6,602 bases of DNA from an uncultured Devosia sp. (GTDB lineage Bacteria > Pseudomonadota > Alphaproteobacteria > Rhizobiales > Devosiaceae): positions 1 through 6,602 of the forward strand of contig CAMLOA010000111.1 of the NCBI GenBank assembly GCA_946481445.1, read 5' to 3'. A program made the translations under genes and the position numbers. A model generated the notes under the pieces. The model did no database searches and was not told the DNA's origin. It worked only from the letters and a program-made list of their open reading frames with translations. Below are positions 3,997 to 6,602 of the stretch, piece after piece; position 1 is the first letter of the stretch, and the number at the start of each line of letters is the position of its first letter.

Positions 3997-5730
3997 ATGT
4001 CTATCAAGACCTACTTCCCCATCCTCGACTGGGGCCGGCGCTACAACCGGCAGACCCTGACGCACGACCTGGTTGCGGCAGTCATCGTCACCATCATGCT
4101 GATCCCCCAGTCCCTGGCCTATGCCCTGCTCGCCGGGCTGCCGCCGGAAGTGGGCCTTTACGCCTCCGTCCTGCCGCTGATCGCCTATGCGATACTGGGC
4201 ACGTCCACCGCGCTGGCGGTCGGGCCGGTGGCGGTCATCTCGCTCATGACCGCCGCGGCGGTTGGGCGTGTGGCGGCAGAAGGGACCACAGACTATGCCA
4301 GCGCCGCCATCCTGCTCGCAGCCATGTCGGGCATCATGCTGGCTCTGATGGGCCTGTTCCGGCTGGGCTTTGTCGCCAACTTCCTGTCGCATCCGGTCAT
4401 ATCGGGCTTCATCACCGCCTCGGGCCTGATCATTGCGACCAGCCAGGTCGGCGGGTTGCTTGGCATCAAGACGGAAGGCCACGCCATGCCCGACCTGATC
4501 GGGTCGATCATCGTCCATATCGGTGAAATCCACTGGCCGACGCTGTCGGTGGGGGTGGCGGCGCTGGCCCTGCTGCTCTGGATCCGGCTCGACCTCCGGA
4601 ACTGGCTCACCCGCTTCGGGGTACCCAAGGGCATCGCCCAGATCATCGTGCGGGCCGGTCCGGTGCTGGTGGTGTTTCTCACCATGGCCTGGTCGGCGCT
4701 GGCCGGTCTGGGGGACCAGGGCGTCGCCCTCGTCGGCCAGGTGCCGCAGGGCCTGCCCATGCTGAGCCTGCCCGCGTTCAGCATGGACGCGATCGGGGCC
4801 CTGGCCCTGCCTGCGCTCATCATCTCGGTGGTGGGATTTGTGGAATCCATCTCCGTAGCCCAGACACTGGCCGCCAAGCGGCGCGAACGCATCGACCCCA
4901 ACCAGGAATTGATCGGCCTGGGTGCCTCCAATATCGCGGCGGCCATAGGTGGCGGCTATCCGGTGACCGGCGGCTTCGCGCGATCCGTCGTCAACTTCGA
5001 TGCCGGGGCGGCGACGCCGGCAGCCGGTGCCTTCACCGCGATCGGCATTGCCGCGGCGACGCTGCTGCTGACGCCGTTCCTGGCAGTTCTGCCCAAGGCG
5101 ACGCTGGCTGCAACCATCATCATCGCCGTGCTGACGCTGGTCGACTTTTCGATCCTCGGCCGGGCCTGGCGCTATTCGAAGGCCGATTTCGCCGCGGTCG
5201 CGGCAACGCTGGCGGGCACCTTGCTTTTGGGCGTGGAGACCGGGATCGCCCTGGGCGTGGGCGCCTCGATCCTCATCTTCCTCTACCGCTCCAGCCAGCC
5301 CCACGCAGCAATCGTCGGCCAGGTGCCCGGAACCGAGCATTATCGCAACATCAAGCGGCACAAAGTGGAGACCATGCCCGGCGTGGTGTCCATCCGCATC
5401 GACGAAAGCCTCTATTTCGCCAATGCGCGCTATCTCGAAGACGTGGTGCTCGAGCAGGTCAGGACCAATCCGCGCACCAGCGACGTGGTGCTGATGTGTT
5501 CGGCTGTGAACGCGATCGACCTGTCGGCGCTGGAAAGCCTAGAGACCATTGCCCACCGCCTGCACGAGATGGGCGTGCGGCTGCACCTGTCAGAGGTGAA
5601 GGGTCCGGTCATGGACAGGCTGGCAAGAACCGATTTCCTGGCCAACCTCAGCGGCAAAGTCCATCTCAGCCAGCATCAGGCCATGACGTCGATCCGGCAG
5701 GAACGACCTGAACTCCACGCGGCCGGGTAG
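3997..5730 (+). CDS. SulP family inorganic anion permease with C-terminal STAS domain
   Basis: This 577-residue inner-membrane transporter matches the SLC26/SulP family in length and order. The N-terminal segment DLVAAVIVTIMLIPQSLAYA (24-43) followed by LAGLPPEVGLYASVLP (45-60) is the SulP signature. LAVGPVAVISLM (73-84) is another conserved core stretch, and PVTGGFARSVVN (322-333) is the conserved motif in the second half. Hydrophobic helices fill residues about 24-430. A cytoplasmic STAS domain occupies about 446-568 (VVSIRIDESLYFANA, then NAIDLSALESLE). SulP proteins move sulfate, bicarbonate or other anions. Its place as last gene of a persulfide-oxidation operon, six bases after the DUF442 stop, suggests handling of the sulfite or sulfate product, or sulfate exchange (inference). 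The substrate and direction are not visible in the sequence. The ribosome binding site is weak, so expression probably relies on coupling to the upstream gene. It converges on the next gene with an 11-bp gap and no clear terminator. Confidence 0.93.
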   Translation: MSIKTYFPILDWGRRYNRQTLTHDLVAAVIVTIMLIPQSLAYALLAGLPPEVGLYASVLPLIAYAILGTSTALAVGPVAVISLMTAAAVGRVAAEGTTDYASAAILLAAMSGIMLALMGLFRLGFVANFLSHPVISGFITASGLIIATSQVGGLLGIKTEGHAMPDLIGSIIVHIGEIHWPTLSVGVAALALLLWIRLDLRNWLTRFGVPKGIAQIIVRAGPVLVVFLTMAWSALAGLGDQGVALVGQVPQGLPMLSLPAFSMDAIGALALPALIISVVGFVESISVAQTLAAKRRERIDPNQELIGLGASNIAAAIGGGYPVTGGFARSVVNFDAGAATPAAGAFTAIGIAAATLLLTPFLAVLPKATLAATIIIAVLTLVDFSILGRAWRYSKADFAAVAATLAGTLLLGVETGIALGVGASILIFLYRSSQPHAAIVGQVPGTEHYRNIKRHKVETMPGVVSIRIDESLYFANARYLEDVVLEQVRTNPRTSDVVLMCSAVNAIDLSALESLETIAHRLHEMGVRLHLSEVKGPVMDRLARTDFLANLSGKVHLSQHQAMTSIRQERPELHAAG

Positions 5731-5741
5731 CGGCACCTGGC

Positions 5742-6602
5742 TCAGGCATCAAGGCGTCGGCCGGTCTCAGCATCGAAGAAGTGGCTGCGTGGCGCATCGA
5801 GGGACAGCTGGATCGGTTGTCCCGGACCGACCGCCAGGCGTTCGTTGAGAACGAGGCCTATGTCGATCCCGCCCGCCCGCGCGGTAACCTGCGTCTCGGC
5901 CCCTGTCGGCTCGACAATGGTCACGCTGGCCGGAAGCCCTGCCTGGGTAACGATGCGGATATCCTCGGGTCGGATGCCGAAGGTCACGGTCGTACCAGCG
6001 AGGCGGGAGGGGAAGTCCCGCACCCGGGCAATACTGCCATCGCTCAGGCGCAGCCCAGGCGCATCGCCTTGCACCAGTTCACCCGGGATGAAGTTCATCG
6101 CCGGAGAGCCGAGGAAGCCTGCCACGAAGACATTGGCGGGCCGGTCATAGAGCTCAAGCGGTGCGCCGGATTGCTCGACATTGCCACCATTCATCACCAC
6201 GATCCGGTCGGCCATGGTCATGGCCTCGGTCTGGTCGTGGGTGACATAGACGGTGGTGATGCCCAGCTGCTGGTGCAGCGCCTTGATCTCACCGCGCATC
6301 TGCACGCGCAGCTTGGCGTCGAGATTGGAGAGCGGCTCGTCGAAGAGGAAGACCTGCGGGTCGCGCACGATGGCCCGGCCCATGGCGACGCGCTGGCGCT
6401 GTCCGCCCGAGAGCTGGCGCGGGCGCCGGTCGAGATAGGGTTCGAGCGCCAGGATTTTTGCCGCGTGTTGCACGCGCCGGTCAATCTCGGCCGTGTCGGT
6501 GCCGCGCAGCTTGAGCGAGAAGCCCATATTTTGCGCGACGGTCATGTGCGGATAGAGCGCGTAGGACTGGAACACCATGGCGATGTCGCGATCCTTGGGT
6601 GC
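5742..6602 (-). CDS. ABC transporter ATP-binding protein, MalK/UgpC/SmoK (CUT1 sugar or glycerol-3-phosphate) type, 5'-truncated by window edge
   Basis: This is the ATPase subunit of a carbohydrate or polyol importer. The frame stays open to the right edge (APKDRDIA precedes the Met at 6578), so this Met is internal and the first 70-80 residues, including Walker A, lie outside the window. Counting from that Met: Q-loop [13 protein letters not shown] (2-14), signature [15 protein letters not shown] (56-70), Walker [16 protein letters not shown] (76-90) and H-loop [17 protein letters not shown] (110-126). The C-terminal regulatory (TOBE/MOP-like) domain runs from about residue 160, including [14 protein letters not shown] [10 protein letters not shown], and the protein ends [10 protein letters not shown], typical of the UgpC/SmoK group. 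All visible catalytic elements are intact. The substrate cannot be told from this subunit; permease and binding-protein genes are expected beyond the right edge. It converges on the SulP gene and has no evident tie to the sulfur operon. Confidence 0.95.
   Translation of the reverse strand, partial: APKDRDIAMVFQSYALYPHMTVAQNMGFSLKLRGTDTAEIDRRVQHAAKILALEPYLDRRPRQLSGGQRQRVAMGRAIVRDPQVFLFDEPLSNLDAKLRVQMRGEIKALHQQLGITTVYVTHDQTEAMTMADRIVVMNGGNVEQSGAPLELYDRPANVFVAGFLGSPAMNFIPGELVQGDAPGLRLSDGSIARVRDFPSRLAGTTVTFGIRPEDIRIVTQAGLPASVTIVEPTGAETQVTARAGGIDIGLVLNERLAVGPGQPIQLSLDAPRSHFFDAETGRRLDA

Noticed and set aside
3559..5361. 600-residue open frame on the minus strand
   Set aside because: It lies antisense to the SulP gene. 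Its translation is rich in Asp, Gly, His and Arg without any recognisable domain, as expected of a shadow frame opposite a GC-rich gene.
5734..5748. Small inverted repeat (CCTG/CAGG) between the SulP and ABC genes
   Set aside because: The stem is only about 4 bp with no following T-run on either strand, which is too weak to call a terminator.
1..6602. CRISPR arrays, insertion sequences, tRNA or rRNA genes, prophage parts
   Set aside because: No regularly spaced repeats, transposase motifs, RNA gene signatures or phage proteins were seen. Nearly all of the window is explained by coding sequence.

Overview
The window is GC-rich, densely packed bacterial DNA. Tight gene spacing, ATGA and TGATG stop/start overlaps, and the protein families present fit an alphaproteobacterium, probably of the Hyphomicrobiales (Devosia or a rhizobial relative). 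The taxon is inferred from gene content and style; no RNA marker gene is present.

Layout. Positions 1-650 hold the 3' part of an oligopeptide/nickel-type ABC transporter ATPase, followed closely on the same strand by a small stand-alone GAF-domain protein (672-1181). On the minus strand, 1167-1496 encodes an ArsR-family repressor with the two-cysteine arrangement of the sulfide/persulfide sensors BigR and SqrR. A 77-bp divergent intergenic region contains an AT-rich near-perfect 20-bp palindrome placed inside a likely sigma70-type promoter. Reading rightward from there, six genes in one orientation form a compact operon: a small DUF2892 (YgaP-like) membrane protein (1574-1795), two half-size YeeE/YedE-type membrane proteins (1792-2220 and 2220-2660), an ETHE1-like metallo-beta-lactamase-fold persulfide dioxygenase (2673-3572), a DUF442/TIGR01244 rhodanese-like sulfurtransferase (3631-3990), and a SulP anion permease with a C-terminal STAS domain (3997-5730). 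A convergent sugar/glycerol-3-phosphate-type ABC ATPase (5742-6602, minus strand) runs off the right edge.

How the genes work together. Positions 1167-5730 look like one self-contained sulfide/persulfide detoxification module of the BigR type. In the proposed scheme, the repressor sits on its palindrome and blocks the promoter until sulfide or persulfide links its two cysteines. The induced operon then moves reduced sulfur species (YeeE pair, DUF2892), transfers sulfane sulfur (DUF442), oxidises persulfide to sulfite (dioxygenase) and disposes of or exchanges the resulting oxyanion (SulP). The families and the logic are established for related bigR operons. The assignment of individual steps here is inference. 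The flanking ABC ATPases have no obvious link to sulfur.

Points most worth a second look: the conserved Cys33/Cys99 pair, the operator/promoter overlap that also touches the repressor's start codon, the dioxygenase and sulfurtransferase as separate genes in an order opposite to the fused Blh enzyme (with a linker-like open frame between them), and the split YeeE transporter.
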